Assembly (NCBI GenBank): GCA_031446085.1
Contig: CP132901.1
Location: 248,001-312,000, forward strand
Source of the DNA: Arsenophonus sp.
Lineage (GTDB): Bacteria; Pseudomonadota; Gammaproteobacteria; Enterobacterales; Enterobacteriaceae
DNA: 64,000 nt
Direction of reading: 5' to 3'
This document shows, in pieces, positions 1 to 9,807 of this stretch (within the stretch, counting starts at the first letter, position 1; each line of letters starts with the position of its first letter). The notes below the pieces were generated by a model, which saw nothing but the letters and a program-made list of their open reading frames with translations, was not told where the DNA came from and did no database searches. A program made the translations under genes and the position numbers.

Positions 1-388
1 CATCATAAATATTACCTAATAATTCTGATTTTTTTTTAATAAATATTTTTGAATAACCATATTCTCTTTTTTTATTTATTTTTTCAACTGTACCTCCTAA
101 TTGAAAACACATAACTTGCATACCATAACAAATTCCTAATACAGGTAAATTTGATTGTAATATATATTCAGTAATTTTAGGACTATCAAAATTTGTAACA
201 CTTTGATAACTACCAGATAATATAATACCACTAGGATTAAATTTTTTAATTTCTATTTTTTGAGCATCACAAGATAATAATTCACAATATACTCCTATAT
301 CACGAATACAACGCGCAATAAGTTGAGTATATTGAGAACCAAAATCAAGAATTAATATTCTTCCATTTTGATTATTTTTCTTATTCAT
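1..388 (-). CDS. guaA: GMP synthase (glutamine-hydrolysing), N-terminal part, cut by window edge
   Basis: GuaA converts XMP to GMP using ammonia released from glutamine. Only the first 129 or so codons are present; the gene runs off the left edge. The start is the ATG at 386-388. The N-terminal motif ILILDFGSQYTQLIAR and the class I glutamine amidotransferase nucleophile motif GICYGMQ are both readable. One oddity is the usually conserved LSGGP loop, which here reads LSGSY. The gene lies 53 bases downstream of guaB on the same strand, matching the enterobacterial guaBA operon. Identity is firm; the synthetase and dimerisation domains cannot be judged from this window. Confidence 0.95.
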   Translation of the reverse strand, partial: MNKKNNQNGRILILDFGSQYTQLIARCIRDIGVYCELLSCDAQKIEIKKFNPSGIILSGSYQSVTNFDSPKITEYILQSNLPVLGICYGMQVMCFQLGGTVEKINKKREYGYSKIFIKKKSELLGNIYD

Positions 389-441
389 TTAAAAAATGAA
401 TCCATACGATATTTTTATTTATATTTTAAATTAAATATTAT

Positions 442-1917
442 TTAATTCAAAGTATAATTTGAAGATTCTTTTGTAATAATTATGTTATGAACATGACTTT
501 CTTTAATACCAGCATTACTAATTCGAATAAATTTTGTTTTATTTTGCAAATCATTAATATTTGCACATCCAGTTAATCCCATACAAGAACGTAATCCACC
601 CATTTGTTGATGAATAATATTTTCTATTGATCCCTTGTATGGTACTAATCCTTCTACACCTTCTGGAACTAATTTTTCTATTTTGTTATTATTACATTGA
701 AAATATCTGTCTGCCGTATTTCCTTTCATCATGGCATTTAAAGATCCCATTCCTCGATGAATTTTATAAGATCTTCCTTTGAAAATTATTATTTCACCTG
801 GAGATTCATCTGTTCCTGCAAATATTGAACCAACCATAACACAAGAAGCACCTGCAGCTATTGCTTTAGCAATATCTCCAGAAAATCGAATACCCCCATC
901 TGCAATGATTGGAATATTTTTCTTCTTTAGAGCATATGCTACATCAGAAATTGCTGTAATTTGAGGCACACCAACTCCAGTAACAATTCGTGTTGTACAA
1001 ATAGATCCAGGTCCAATACCAACTTTTATAATGTCAGCACCAGCCTTAATTAAGGCATTAGCTCCCTCTCCAGTTACTACGTTACCTCCAATAATTGGTA
1101 AATTAGGATAATTTAATCTAACTTTTCTAATATATTGTAGTACTTGATTAGAATGTCCATGAGAAGAATCTATTAATAAAATATCTATTCCAGCCTTAAT
1201 TAATTCGTTAATATGTTCTTCTTCACTATTAATTCCTATTGCAGCACCTACTCTTAACCTACCTTGTTCATCTTTACATGCATATGGTTTTTCTTCTGAT
1301 TTTTGAAGATCTTTTATTGTAATCATTCCAAATAAATAAAAATTTTTATCTACTATTAATATTTTTTCAATTCTTTTTTCATGCATAATTCTAGATATAA
1401 TTTTTTTTTCATTATGTAAATCTTCATATTGAATTGTAATTAACTGATCTCTTGGTGTCATAACATTAGTTACACATTGATCGAGATTATTAACAAATCG
1501 AATATCACGCTTTGTTATAATACCAATAACTTTTTTATTATCATCCATTACAGGATATCCAGAAAAACCATTACATTTAGCCATTTCATAAACTTTTCTA
1601 ATTGTGGTTCTTGACGTTACTGTAATAGGATCTAATATAATTCCACTTTCATATCTTTTAACTTTTTTTACTTCTCTTACCTGTTTTTTATAAGACATAT
1701 TTTTATGAATAAATCCTATTCCACCTTCCTGAGCTAATGAAATAGCTAAACGAGATTCTGTTACAGAATCCATTGCAGCAGAAAGCATCGGGATAGACAA
1801 AGAAATACTATTTGTTAATTTAACTGATAAATCTGTATTATTTGGTAATATATAAGAATGTGCAGGGATTAATAATACATCATCAAATGTTAACCCTTCT
1901 TTTTTAATATGTAACAT
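442..1917 (-). CDS. guaB: Inosine-5'-monophosphate dehydrogenase
   Basis: GuaB oxidises IMP to XMP with NAD, the committed step to guanine nucleotides. The 491 residues are close to the usual 488. The N-terminus [13 protein letters not shown] is typical, two CBS modules sit at about residues 95-205 ([19 protein letters not shown] and a second copy), and the catalytic loop [18 protein letters not shown] holds the active-site cysteine. The phosphate-binding [11 protein letters not shown] and the flap region are intact. It is the first gene of a guaBA pair on the minus strand. Retention of the CBS pair suggests that nucleotide regulation is kept. Nothing looks degraded. Confidence 0.98.
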   Translation of the reverse strand: MLHIKKEGLTFDDVLLIPAHSYILPNNTDLSVKLTNSISLSIPMLSAAMDSVTESRLAISLAQEGGIGFIHKNMSYKKQVREVKKVKRYESGIILDPITVTSRTTIRKVYEMAKCNGFSGYPVMDDNKKVIGIITKRDIRFVNNLDQCVTNVMTPRDQLITIQYEDLHNEKKIISRIMHEKRIEKILIVDKNFYLFGMITIKDLQKSEEKPYACKDEQGRLRVGAAIGINSEEEHINELIKAGIDILLIDSSHGHSNQVLQYIRKVRLNYPNLPIIGGNVVTGEGANALIKAGADIIKVGIGPGSICTTRIVTGVGVPQITAISDVAYALKKKNIPIIADGGIRFSGDIAKAIAAGASCVMVGSIFAGTDESPGEIIIFKGRSYKIHRGMGSLNAMMKGNTADRYFQCNNNKIEKLVPEGVEGLVPYKGSIENIIHQQMGGLRSCMGLTGCANINDLQNKTKFIRISNAGIKESHVHNIIITKESSNYTLN

Positions 1918-2031
1918 AATAATTTCTCACCGTATCAAATTATATTTAATAATATAATAAAAAAAGATTATATATAGATATATATAACTCACAAAGATAT
2001 ATTTTTATGTATAAAAATAGCTTTTATAAAT

Positions 2032-3162
2032 TTATAATAATATTTTCTTCATGATATGAAAATATAAATCAGATAGTTTATATAAGTCTTGAATTTGAAC
2101 ATATTCATTAACTTGATGAATAGTATGATTTAACAATCCTAATTCTACAATTTGTATTCCTTTTATTTTATTAAAAAAACGACCGTCAGAAGTTCCACCA
2201 TCAGTAGATAATTTAGGAAAATAACCACAATTCTGATAAATAACTTCATTGACTATTTTAACTAATTTAGATGGTTTATTTAAAAATGGACTAGCAAACG
2301 ATATCCATTTAATTTGAAAATCTGATAAATATTTTTTAATTATTTTTTGTACTATTTTTTGAATTTCTTTTTGAGTTATATTTGGGGAATACCGAAAATT
2401 AAATTTTATTTTTATTTTTTTTGGAATTGAATTGTTTACAATATTATCCGTATTTATACTATAAATTTGAATTTTAGTAGAAGGAAAAAATTCTGTTTTT
2501 TTATTCCATTCATTTTTAATTAATTCATTTAAACAAGGTAATATTAAATGAATTGGATTTTTAACTAAATCAGGATATGCTATATGACCACCTATTCCAT
2601 TTATTGTTAAAACACCTGTTAATGATCCTCTTCTTCCATGTTTTATAGTATCAGCTATTTTATTTTTACTAGTAGGTTCGCCAATAACACAATAATTAAT
2701 TTTTTCTTTACGTTTAATCAAAGTTTGAATAACTTTTACACTTCCATTAATAGCTAAATTTTCTTCATCAGAAGTAATTAAAAATGCTAATTTTCCTTTA
2801 TGTAAAGGATACTTTTTAACAAATTTATTTGCTGCAACTATCATAGCAGATATAGCGCCTTTCATATCAGATGCACCTCTTCCATAAATAAATCCATTTT
2901 TAATATACGCAGAAAAGGGTTTAGAAATCCAATGATTGTCTTCAGTTGGAACTACATCAGTATGACCTGCAAAAACTAAAGTTTTCCCTTTATTTCCATG
3001 ATAAGCCCATAAATTAGTTGTATCATGAAATTTCATAACTTCAGTATAAAAATTTTGTTTTTTTAAATATTTGATTAAAATAGATTGACAGCCAGAATCA
3101 TTTGGACTAATTGATTTTTTACTAATTAATTTTTTTGTTAATTCAAGAATTAATTTATTCAT
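2032..3162 (-). CDS. dapE: Succinyl-diaminopimelate desuccinylase
   Basis: DapE removes succinate from N-succinyl-LL-diaminopimelate on the way to meso-DAP and lysine. The 376 residues match the family length of about 375. The dizinc M20 peptidase ligands are visible: AGHTD, GRGASDMKG, TSDEE, VIGEP and the C-terminal NHTIH. The dimerisation insert contains the GHIAYPDLVKNP segment. It starts 13 bases after dapD on the same strand, so the two make a small DAP/lysine operon. In E. coli these genes are apart, so the pairing is a product of rearrangement here. Function probably serves both murein cross-linking and lysine supply to a host; the second is inference. Confidence 0.97.
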   Translation of the reverse strand: MNKLILELTKKLISKKSISPNDSGCQSILIKYLKKQNFYTEVMKFHDTTNLWAYHGNKGKTLVFAGHTDVVPTEDNHWISKPFSAYIKNGFIYGRGASDMKGAISAMIVAANKFVKKYPLHKGKLAFLITSDEENLAINGSVKVIQTLIKRKEKINYCVIGEPTSKNKIADTIKHGRRGSLTGVLTINGIGGHIAYPDLVKNPIHLILPCLNELIKNEWNKKTEFFPSTKIQIYSINTDNIVNNSIPKKIKIKFNFRYSPNITQKEIQKIVQKIIKKYLSDFQIKWISFASPFLNKPSKLVKIVNEVIYQNCGYFPKLSTDGGTSDGRFFNKIKGIQIVELGLLNHTIHQVNEYVQIQDLYKLSDLYFHIMKKILL

Positions 3163-3175
3163 TTTATGTAAAATT

Positions 3176-3994
3176 TCATATTCTTAACATTTTATTAAGT
3201 TTTATTTTTGATTTAGTTCTTTCATCTACATTTTTAATAATAATAGCACTATAAACATTATATTTTCCATTTGATTCAGGTAAACTACCAGGCAACACTA
3301 CAGATCCTGCAGGAATACGACCATAACTAATTTGATTTGTTTTAACATTATAAATTTTTGTACTTTTCCCGATGTATACTCCCATAGAAATTACAGAACC
3401 TTCTTCTATTACAACACCTTCAACAATTTCAGAACGTGCACCAATAAAACAATTATCTTCAATAATTGTTGGAGAATCTTGTAATGGCTCTAAAACACCA
3501 CCGATTCCTACTCCACCTGATAAATGAACATTTTTTCCAATTTGTGCACATGATCCTACGGTAGTCCAAGTATCAATCATAGTACCTTCGTCAATATAAG
3601 CACCAATATTGATAAAACATGGCATTAAAACAGTATTTTTTGCAATATATGCACCTTCTCTAATATTTGCAGGAAAAACAACTCTAATTTTATCTTTTTC
3701 AAATTTTTGACTATTGTAATTAGAAAATTTCATTTTGATTTTATCAAAATAATTAATTTTTGTAGATTTAATTAATTTATTTTTTTTTATTGCAAAAAAA
3801 ATTAACAAAGCTTTTTTAATCCATTGATGAGTTTTCCATTTTCCTAATTTTTTTTCTGATACTCTCAACTTTCCTTCATTTAATTTTAAAATAATTTTAT
3901 TTATTGCATATAATACTATTTCAATGTTATCAATATCTAATTTTTTTTCTATTTTTTTATAAGCTTCTTCTATTATTTTTTTTAATATTTTCAT
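3176..3994 (-). CDS. dapD: 2,3,4,5-tetrahydropyridine-2,6-dicarboxylate N-succinyltransferase
   Basis: DapD transfers succinate from succinyl-CoA to tetrahydrodipicolinate, the step before DapC and DapE. The 272 residues are close to the usual 274. The C-terminal half shows the left-handed beta-helix hexapeptide pattern (for example [17 protein letters not shown], then [20 protein letters not shown]), and the N-terminal helical domain is present though lysine-rich. It lies directly upstream of dapE on the minus strand and is divergent from ahpC, with about 180 bases between them. No truncation or loss of conserved residues is apparent. Confidence 0.97.
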   Translation of the reverse strand: MKILKKIIEEAYKKIEKKLDIDNIEIVLYAINKIILKLNEGKLRVSEKKLGKWKTHQWIKKALLIFFAIKKNKLIKSTKINYFDKIKMKFSNYNSQKFEKDKIRVVFPANIREGAYIAKNTVLMPCFINIGAYIDEGTMIDTWTTVGSCAQIGKNVHLSGGVGIGGVLEPLQDSPTIIEDNCFIGARSEIVEGVVIEEGSVISMGVYIGKSTKIYNVKTNQISYGRIPAGSVVLPGSLPESNGKYNVYSAIIIKNVDERTKSKIKLNKMLRI

Positions 3995-4099
3995 TTTAAA
4001 TTTTTAAGAGGACAGATTTATTTTTCATATTTTAAATTAAAATATTTTTAAAATAAATACATAGTTAATATAATATATGTTATAATTTTTTTAGAAATT

Positions 4100-4145
4100 T
4101 TTTTTCAATAAATTTAATATTTTTATATTAAACTTATTGAAAAAA
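4100..4145 (+). promoter_or_regulatory. Long AT-rich hairpin in the ahpC leader
   Basis: Positions 4100-4111 pair with 4134-4145 (12 bp) and 4113-4120 pair with 4125-4132 (8 bp), interrupted by a single A-C mismatch and closed by a TTTT loop. The hairpin ends about 29 bases before the ahpC ATG and just ahead of its strong AAGGAG site. It lies between divergent genes, so a terminator role is not needed. It may be a leader structure or an operator; the function is unknown. Confidence 0.45.
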
Positions 4146-4174
4146 TACGAAAATATTCAGAAGGAGTATATGAA

Positions 4175-4768
4175 ATGTCTTTAATTAATACTAAAGTACA
4201 ATCCTTTAAATCTCATGCACTAAAAAAAGGAAAATTTATAGAAGTTACTGAAAATAATCTTAAAGGAAACTGGAGTGTTTTGTTTTTTTATCCTGCAAAT
4301 TTTACATTTGTTTGTCCAACAGAATTAGGAGATTTATCTAATTTTTATCACGAATTCAAAAAAATAGGAGTAGAAATTTATTCTATATCTACCGATACAC
4401 ATTTTGCACACAAGGAATGGTATAATCATTCTAATACAATTAGTAAAATAGAATTTACTATGATTGGTGATCCAAATGGTGTATTAACGAGAAATTTTGA
4501 TGTTATGTCAAAAAAAATTAATAAACAAGAAAATTATGACGAAGAATCGGGATTGGCAGAAAGAGCAACTTTTATTATAAACCCTGATTGTATTATAAAA
4601 AGTATTGAAATTAATCCAGAAAATGTAGGAAGAAATGCATCTGATTTATTAAATAAAATTAAAGCAATTCAACATGTCTCTAATAATCCTGGTGAAGTAT
4701 GTCCAGCAAGTTGGAATGAAGAAAAAGCTACATTATATCCTTCAATAGATTTAATAGGAAAAATTTAA
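4175..4768 (+). CDS. ahpC: Alkyl hydroperoxide reductase subunit C (2-Cys peroxiredoxin)
   Basis: AhpC reduces peroxides with its peroxidatic cysteine in FTFVCPTELGDL (near residue 47) and resolving cysteine in NPGEVCPASW (near residue 175). The start MSLINTKVQSFKSHALKKG and the end SIDLIGKI follow E. coli AhpC closely. At 197 residues it is about 10 longer than E. coli, owing to a small insertion near residues 110-120 (SKKINKQENYDEES). A strong AAGGAG precedes the ATG. AhpF, its usual reductase, is not in the window; TrxA/TrxB elsewhere in the window could supply electrons, which is inference. A large hairpin lies just upstream. Confidence 0.96.
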   Translation: MSLINTKVQSFKSHALKKGKFIEVTENNLKGNWSVLFFYPANFTFVCPTELGDLSNFYHEFKKIGVEIYSISTDTHFAHKEWYNHSNTISKIEFTMIGDPNGVLTRNFDVMSKKINKQENYDEESGLAERATFIINPDCIIKSIEINPENVGRNASDLLNKIKAIQHVSNNPGEVCPASWNEEKATLYPSIDLIGKI

Positions 4769-4798
4769 TTTTTCATTAAACAGAAAAAAATAAAAATT

Positions 4799-4855
4799 AA
4801 TAACAACAATTTTTGATAACGATTTTTTGAATTGTATCAGATAATTGTTGTTATT
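4799..4855. terminator. Putative bidirectional terminator hairpin between ahpC and rho
   Basis: Between the convergent genes ahpC and rho, 4799-4810 and 4844-4855 form a perfect 12 bp stem built around AACAACAAT/ATTGTTGTT, with a further short TGATA/TATCA stem inside the 33-base loop. The arms are AT-rich and lack a GC core, so efficiency is uncertain. Confidence 0.45.
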
Positions 4856-4904
4856 ATAATCTGACTATCCACTACAGTAATAACATATAAAAAATATACT
4901 TTTA

Positions 4905-6164
4905 TTATGAACGTTTCATAAAATTAAAAAATTCATCATTTGTCTTTGTCATAGACAATTTATTAATTAAAAATTCCATAGCATCTATTTCATTCATTGG
5001 ATGAATTATTTTACGTAATATCCACATTTTTTGTAATTCATCTGTAGTTGTTAATAATTCTTCTTTTCTTGTTCCAGATCTATTATAATCAATAGCAGGA
5101 AAAACACGTTTTTCTGCTATTTTTCTAGATAAATGTAATTCCATATTTCCAGTTCCTTTGAATTCTTCGTATATCACTTCATCCATTTTAGATCCTGTAT
5201 CTACAAGTGCGGTAGCAATAATAGTTAAACTTCCCCCTTCCTCTACATTTCTAGCAGCTCCAAAAAAACGTTTTGGTCGATGCAAAGCATGTGCATCTAC
5301 TCCTCCTGTTAATACTTTTCCCGAAGAAGGAATAACAGTATTATAGGCACGTGCTAATCTAGTAATAGAATCCAACAAAATGATAACATCTTTTTTGTGT
5401 TCAACTAATCTTTTTGCTTTTTCAATAACCATTTCAGCAACTTGAACATGCCTTGATGCTGGTTCATCAAAAGTAGAAACTATAACTTCTCCTTTTACAA
5501 GTCTTTGCATTTCTGTAACTTCTTCTGGTCTTTCGTCAATCAAAAGAACTATTAATACACAATCTGGATAATTACTTGCAATGTTTGTTGCGATATTTTG
5601 CAATAACATTGTTTTCCCTGCTTTAGGAGGAGCTACAATTAATCCTCTTTGACCTCTTCCAATTGGAGCAGATAAATCTAATACTCTTGCTGTTAAATCT
5701 TCGGTTGAACCATTTCCACGTTCCATAATTAATCTATCATTAGCATGTAATGGTGTAAGATTTTCAAATAAAATTTTACTTCTAGCATTTTCTGGTTTGT
5801 CAAAATTTACTTCATTTACTTTAAGTAATGCAAAGTATCGTTCTCCCTCTTTAGGAGGCCTAATTTTTCCAGATATAGTATCTCCAGTTCTTAAATTAAA
5901 TCTACGAATTTGACTTGGAGAAACATAAATATCATCTGGACCTGCAAGATATGAACTATCTGCAGAACGTAAAAAACCAAAACCGTCTTGTAATATTTCT
6001 AATACACCGTTTCCAAAAATATCTTCTCCACTCTTTGAATGTTGTTTTAAAATTGCAAAGATAATATCTTGTTTTCGCATACGTGCTAAATTTTCTAATC
6101 CTATATTTTCTCCGAGAATAATTAATTCAGATACTAATGTATTTTTTAATTCAGTTAGATTCAT
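4905..6164 (-). CDS. rho: Transcription termination factor Rho
   Basis: Rho is the hexameric RNA helicase that ends transcription at rho-dependent sites. The 419 residues equal the E. coli length. The N-terminal RNA-binding region ([15 protein letters not shown]), the Walker A motif [12 protein letters not shown] near residue 180, the Walker B region and the R-loop/secondary site ([23 protein letters not shown]) are all present, and the sequence is far better conserved than its neighbours. It sits upstream of nothing on its own strand and 148 bases downstream of trxA, which is the usual trxA-rho order. In a genome with few GC-rich terminators, rho may carry much of the termination load. Confidence 0.98.
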   Translation of the reverse strand: MNLTELKNTLVSELIILGENIGLENLARMRKQDIIFAILKQHSKSGEDIFGNGVLEILQDGFGFLRSADSSYLAGPDDIYVSPSQIRRFNLRTGDTISGKIRPPKEGERYFALLKVNEVNFDKPENARSKILFENLTPLHANDRLIMERGNGSTEDLTARVLDLSAPIGRGQRGLIVAPPKAGKTMLLQNIATNIASNYPDCVLIVLLIDERPEEVTEMQRLVKGEVIVSTFDEPASRHVQVAEMVIEKAKRLVEHKKDVIILLDSITRLARAYNTVIPSSGKVLTGGVDAHALHRPKRFFGAARNVEEGGSLTIIATALVDTGSKMDEVIYEEFKGTGNMELHLSRKIAEKRVFPAIDYNRSGTRKEELLTTTDELQKMWILRKIIHPMNEIDAMEFLINKLSMTKTNDEFFNFMKRS

Positions 6165-6312
6165 AATGGTGGGTTTATTAAAACTTAAGATTTATATTTT
6201 AAGTTAATTAAAATATTTTTCACTAAATTTTTTTTTATTTGTAAACATTCAATTTTATTTGATTGATTATAACATATATATTTGTATAGTCTAGTAGTTA
6301 TTATTTTTTATT

Positions 6313-6645
6313 TTAATATTTAAGATATTTGTTCAATAAATTGCATATATAATTTTTTGATAAAAAACCTACCTCTTTTTTTAGAATTTGTCCATTCTTA
6401 AATAAAATTAATGTAGGAATACTACGAATATTATATTCCATAGTGATCTTTGGATTTTTATCAATTTCTAATTTTCCAATTTTTAATTTTTTTTCATATT
6501 CTTGAGCTATTTTTTCAAGAATTTTAGAAATATTAATACATGGAGTACACCAATCAGCCCAAAAATCTACTAATACAAATTCTTTATTGTTGACTACTTG
6601 ATCTTTAAAATTTTGATCAGACAAAATGATAATATTTTTTTTCAT
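6313..6645 (-). CDS. trxA: Thioredoxin with a CTPC active site
   Basis: TrxA is the main cytoplasmic dithiol reductant, reduced by TrxB (also in this window). The 110 residues fit the family. The fold landmarks are LVDFWADWC, the buried aspartate equivalent, and the cis-proline segment SIPTLILFKNG. The active site reads WCTPC (Cys33-Thr34-Pro35-Cys36) instead of the near-universal WCGPC, and the lysine that normally follows is replaced by isoleucine. A change at the residue between the cysteines usually shifts redox potential. It lies upstream of rho on the same strand, as in enterobacteria. Confidence 0.95.
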   Translation of the reverse strand: MKKNIIILSDQNFKDQVVNNKEFVLVDFWADWCTPCINISKILEKIAQEYEKKLKIGKLEIDKNPKITMEYNIRSIPTLILFKNGQILKKEVGFLSKNYICNLLNKYLKY

Positions 6646-6923
6646 AAAAAATCCTAAAAAAAATTATTTTATTTTTATGTATAAAATAATACTATATATT
6701 ATAGTTTATATCTAACATATATTAGACACGTTATTATCATATAATAATTTGTATTTTTTAAAAAATCTAAAATAATCTATATTAGACCAGTTGTATAAGT
6801 AATAATAAGAATATATCTTCTTACGTATCTATATATATTAAAAACAAAAAATATTATAACATAATAATTTTTTAAAATTATCAAAAAAAAATATATTTAT
6901 CAAAATAAAAATATAGGATTATT

Positions 6924-7685
6924 ATGAATCCAATGCTTAATATTGCTATACAAGCTGCTCGAAAAGCTGGTGATTTTATATTTAAAAATCAAAATTTTTC
7001 TATAATGAAAGAAGAAAAAATTTTGATTTTTAATAAAGCACAAGAATTAATTACTAGATTTATTCACAAATTTTATCCAAAACATCTCATAATCACAGAA
7101 AATATGTTAAATCTTTTAAGCGAAAAAAATGATATTCGATGGATTATTAATCCTATAGATGGTGTAACAAACTTTCTTCATAACTTTCCTCACTTTGCAG
7201 TCACTGTTGCGATACAAATTAAAGAAAAAACAGAATTTTCTGTAATTTATAATCCTATATTAAATGAATTATTTATTGCCATTCGAGGTTATGGTGTTAG
7301 ATTAAATAATTATCGATTACGTATTAAAAAAAATAATTTATTACAATCGATAATGATTGCTGTAAATTTTCCAAATAATAAAGGAAAAAATTTTCAAAAA
7401 TTTCATAAAATTATAAAAAAACTTAATAAAAAATATTTTAATTTTCGATATACTGGCTCGTTTGCACTTGATTTTGTATATATAGCATCTGGAAGAATAG
7501 ATGCACTATGTTTTATAAACTTAAATCTATCTAACTTTATTACTGGACTATTATTTATTCGTGAATCAGGAGGAATCATTACAGATTTAATTGGAGGAGA
7601 AAATTATATTAAATCTAGAAATATCATCGCTGGACATCCAAGCATTATTAGAAAAATTTTATTAGAAATTAAAAATATTTGCTAA
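6924..7685 (+). CDS. suhB: SuhB-family inositol monophosphatase homologue, catalytic residues degraded
   Basis: In E. coli SuhB is both an inositol monophosphatase and a Nus-factor partner in rRNA antitermination. The start MNPMLNIAIQAARKAG and overall alignment identify it. The 253 residues are shorter than the usual 267, with a deletion near residues 25-45. The metal-binding motif DPLDGTTN is NPIDGVTN here (Asp to Asn at residue 76, Thr to Val at 81), and the second motif PWDFAAG is LSNFITG (Trp-Asp to Ser-Asn at 203-204). Glu59 and Asp79 remain. Phosphatase activity is therefore doubtful, yet the reading frame is intact. Its persistence may reflect the NusA/rRNA role. It faces waaG tail to tail, 18 bases away. 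Confidence 0.9.
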   Translation: MNPMLNIAIQAARKAGDFIFKNQNFSIMKEEKILIFNKAQELITRFIHKFYPKHLIITENMLNLLSEKNDIRWIINPIDGVTNFLHNFPHFAVTVAIQIKEKTEFSVIYNPILNELFIAIRGYGVRLNNYRLRIKKNNLLQSIMIAVNFPNNKGKNFQKFHKIIKKLNKKYFNFRYTGSFALDFVYIASGRIDALCFINLNLSNFITGLLFIRESGGIITDLIGGENYIKSRNIIAGHPSIIRKILLEIKNIC

Positions 7686-7703
7686 AAAAATATTTATTAT
7701 TAT

Positions 7704-8792
7704 TTACTTTTTATTAGTAATAATATCTACTACTTGATTAGTTAAACCATAAAAATCTTTTTTTTTACTATAAAAAAAAGCAGATTTTGACCATTTTTTT
7801 AATATATTATTATTATTTAAAGCATAAATTAATGCTTTATTCAATTTCTTTTGTTGATATGGAAGATTAAGAACAATACCACATTTTGCTTTTTTAATAT
7901 AAAAAGAATATCCACAATTTACTGTAGTAATCACTGGTAAAGCACATACTATTGCTTCTAATAAAACATTACCTCCTGCTTCTTGGTATGCAGGATGAAT
8001 TAATAAATGTGCTTTGTTCATAAATTCATAAATATTATTTCTTCCATTAAGAAAAATAATTTTTTTGTATAAACCAAGAAAAAAAGAGTATAATTTATAT
8101 CTAAATGATGAAGATTCTCCAATCACAATGAGTTTTACTTTATCTTTCAAATAATTTGGCAAATTAAAAATTGCTCTTATTGTTCTACCTAAACCTTTTC
8201 TATAAAAATCTGATCCAATTTGTAATAAAACAATATTTTTATTTTTTCTATATTGATTAATTCTTTCTTTAAAAAATAAATTTTTATTAAATTCTATTCC
8301 TGGTAATAATTTATAAAATCGAAAATTTTGTGTTTGATAATATTTTTGAATTTTTTTTATTTGTATTTTTGTTAAAACTAATAATTTAGTATTACTTTTA
8401 ATATTAAATACTGCATGTTCATATTTTAAATAATGTTTATATCTATTAGTTAATTTATAAAAAAAATTTTTCTGGAGATCTGCAAAACAAACATCTCCAA
8501 CATAATAAAAATCTAATCCAGGCATTTTGTTAAATCCTAAAATAATATCTGTAGGAAATTTTTTAATATGATTTGTAACTTTTTTATAAAAGCTTTCATT
8601 TTTTTTATGATTACTATATTTTTTAATTAAAAATAATATTAATTTTATATTTTTTGGAATTTTTCCTCTCCAAGACATACTATAAACTCGTACTTTATAG
8701 CCTCTTTTTTGACATTCTAAAAGAATTTTTATAAATTTTTTTTGCAATCCACCATAAGGAAAATATTTATATATACAAAAAGTAATTTCCAT
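7704..8792 (-). CDS. waaG: Lipopolysaccharide glucosyltransferase I (GT4)
   Basis: WaaG adds the first outer-core glucose to the heptose of the LPS inner core, using UDP-glucose on the cytoplasmic face of the inner membrane. The ATG at 8790-8792 gives MEITFCIYKYFPYGGLQKKF, which lines up with the start of E. coli WaaG; a longer open frame upstream would run into glyQ and looks like noise. Length is 362 residues against about 374. GFNKMPGLDFYYVGDVC, LLQIGSDFYRKG, and the GT4 nucleotide-sugar motif HPAYQEAGGNVLLEAIVCALPVI (shown in part: HPAYQEAGGNVLLEAI) are clear. The donor is likely supplied by GalU in this window. It implies a core oligosaccharide beyond Kdo. Confidence 0.9.
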   Translation of the reverse strand: MEITFCIYKYFPYGGLQKKFIKILLECQKRGYKVRVYSMSWRGKIPKNIKLILFLIKKYSNHKKNESFYKKVTNHIKKFPTDIILGFNKMPGLDFYYVGDVCFADLQKNFFYKLTNRYKHYLKYEHAVFNIKSNTKLLVLTKIQIKKIQKYYQTQNFRFYKLLPGIEFNKNLFFKERINQYRKNKNIVLLQIGSDFYRKGLGRTIRAIFNLPNYLKDKVKLIVIGESSSFRYKLYSFFLGLYKKIIFLNGRNNIYEFMNKAHLLIHPAYQEAGGNVLLEAIVCALPVITTVNCGYSFYIKKAKCGIVLNLPYQQKKLNKALIYALNNNNILKKWSKSAFFYSKKKDFYGLTNQVVDIITNKK

Positions 8793-8893
8793 AAAAGATA
8801 ATATATATTTGCTAAATATATATATTATATATATATTAATTTGTAATTTAATTAAAAAATTGTTTTGTATCTGTATTATTATACAGATAGTTA

Positions 8894-9778
8894 ATGAATA
8901 ATTCAAAAAAAATGGAAACTTTTCAAGAATTAATAACAAAATTAAAAAATTATTGGATTAAATATGGATGTACTATTGTTCAACCTTTCGATATAGAAAT
9001 AGGTGCTGGAACTGCACATCCAATAACATTTTTTAATAGTTTAGGTCAAAAATCAGCTAGTTTTGCTTATGTTCAACCTTCAAGAAGACCTTCTGATGGT
9101 AGATATGGAAAAAATTCAAATAGATTACAAAAATATTATCAATTTCAAGTTATTATCAAACCATCATTAGATAATGTACAAGATTTGTATCTATCTTCAT
9201 TAAAAGAATTAGGCATTAATTTAAACATTCATGATATTCGTTTTATAGAAGATAATTGGGAAAGTCCAACATTAGGAGCGTCTGGACTTGGATGGGAAGT
9301 ATGGTTAAATGGGATGGAAATTACACAATTTACCTATTTTCAACAAGTTGCTGGTATTGATTGTAATCCAATAACTTGTGAAATCACATATGGTTTAGAA
9401 CGTTTAGCAATGTATATACAAAATTCTAATGATATATTTTCAATTTTATTATCTAATAACATAGATAATAAATTACATTATAAAGATATTCATCTTGAAA
9501 ACGAAATACAACAATCGAAATATAATTTCGAATATGCTAATATTCAATTCTTAATAAATGTTTTTAATGAATATCAAAAGGAAATTATTTATTTATTAGA
9601 TTTAAAACCTCCATTGTATTTAACAGCCTATGAATATACATTAAAAATAATACATATATTTAATATTCTAGAATCTAGAAAATCTATTTCCATCACAGAA
9701 AGACAACGTTATATATCTAAAATAAGAAAATTAATAAAAAAAATAGGAAAGATTTATATTTCTAATCAAAATAAATAA
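8894..9778 (+). CDS. glyQ: Glycyl-tRNA synthetase alpha subunit
   Basis: GlyQ is the catalytic subunit of the alpha2beta2 bacterial glycyl-tRNA synthetase. The 294 residues are slightly shorter than the 303 of E. coli, missing part of the C-terminus. Class II motif regions are strongly conserved: [64 protein letters not shown] and [13 protein letters not shown] second ATG seven codons in (METFQEL) is also a possible start. glyS follows after 29 bases, so the two are co-transcribed. The gene is divergent from waaG. Confidence 0.97.
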   Translation: MNNSKKMETFQELITKLKNYWIKYGCTIVQPFDIEIGAGTAHPITFFNSLGQKSASFAYVQPSRRPSDGRYGKNSNRLQKYYQFQVIIKPSLDNVQDLYLSSLKELGINLNIHDIRFIEDNWESPTLGASGLGWEVWLNGMEITQFTYFQQVAGIDCNPITCEITYGLERLAMYIQNSNDIFSILLSNNIDNKLHYKDIHLENEIQQSKYNFEYANIQFLINVFNEYQKEIIYLLDLKPPLYLTAYEYTLKIIHIFNILESRKSISITERQRYISKIRKLIKKIGKIYISNQNK

Positions 9779-9807
9779 ATTTTTTAATACTTTTAAAGGA
9801 AAAAAAT

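Noticed and set aside
8799..8826. AT palindrome between waaG and glyQ
   Set aside because: Imperfect alternating AT; not distinguishable from background and no link to a known site.
8793..8939. A 49-codon N-terminal extension of waaG
   Set aside because: It would overlap the divergent glyQ start, and the internal ATG aligns with the E. coli WaaG start.
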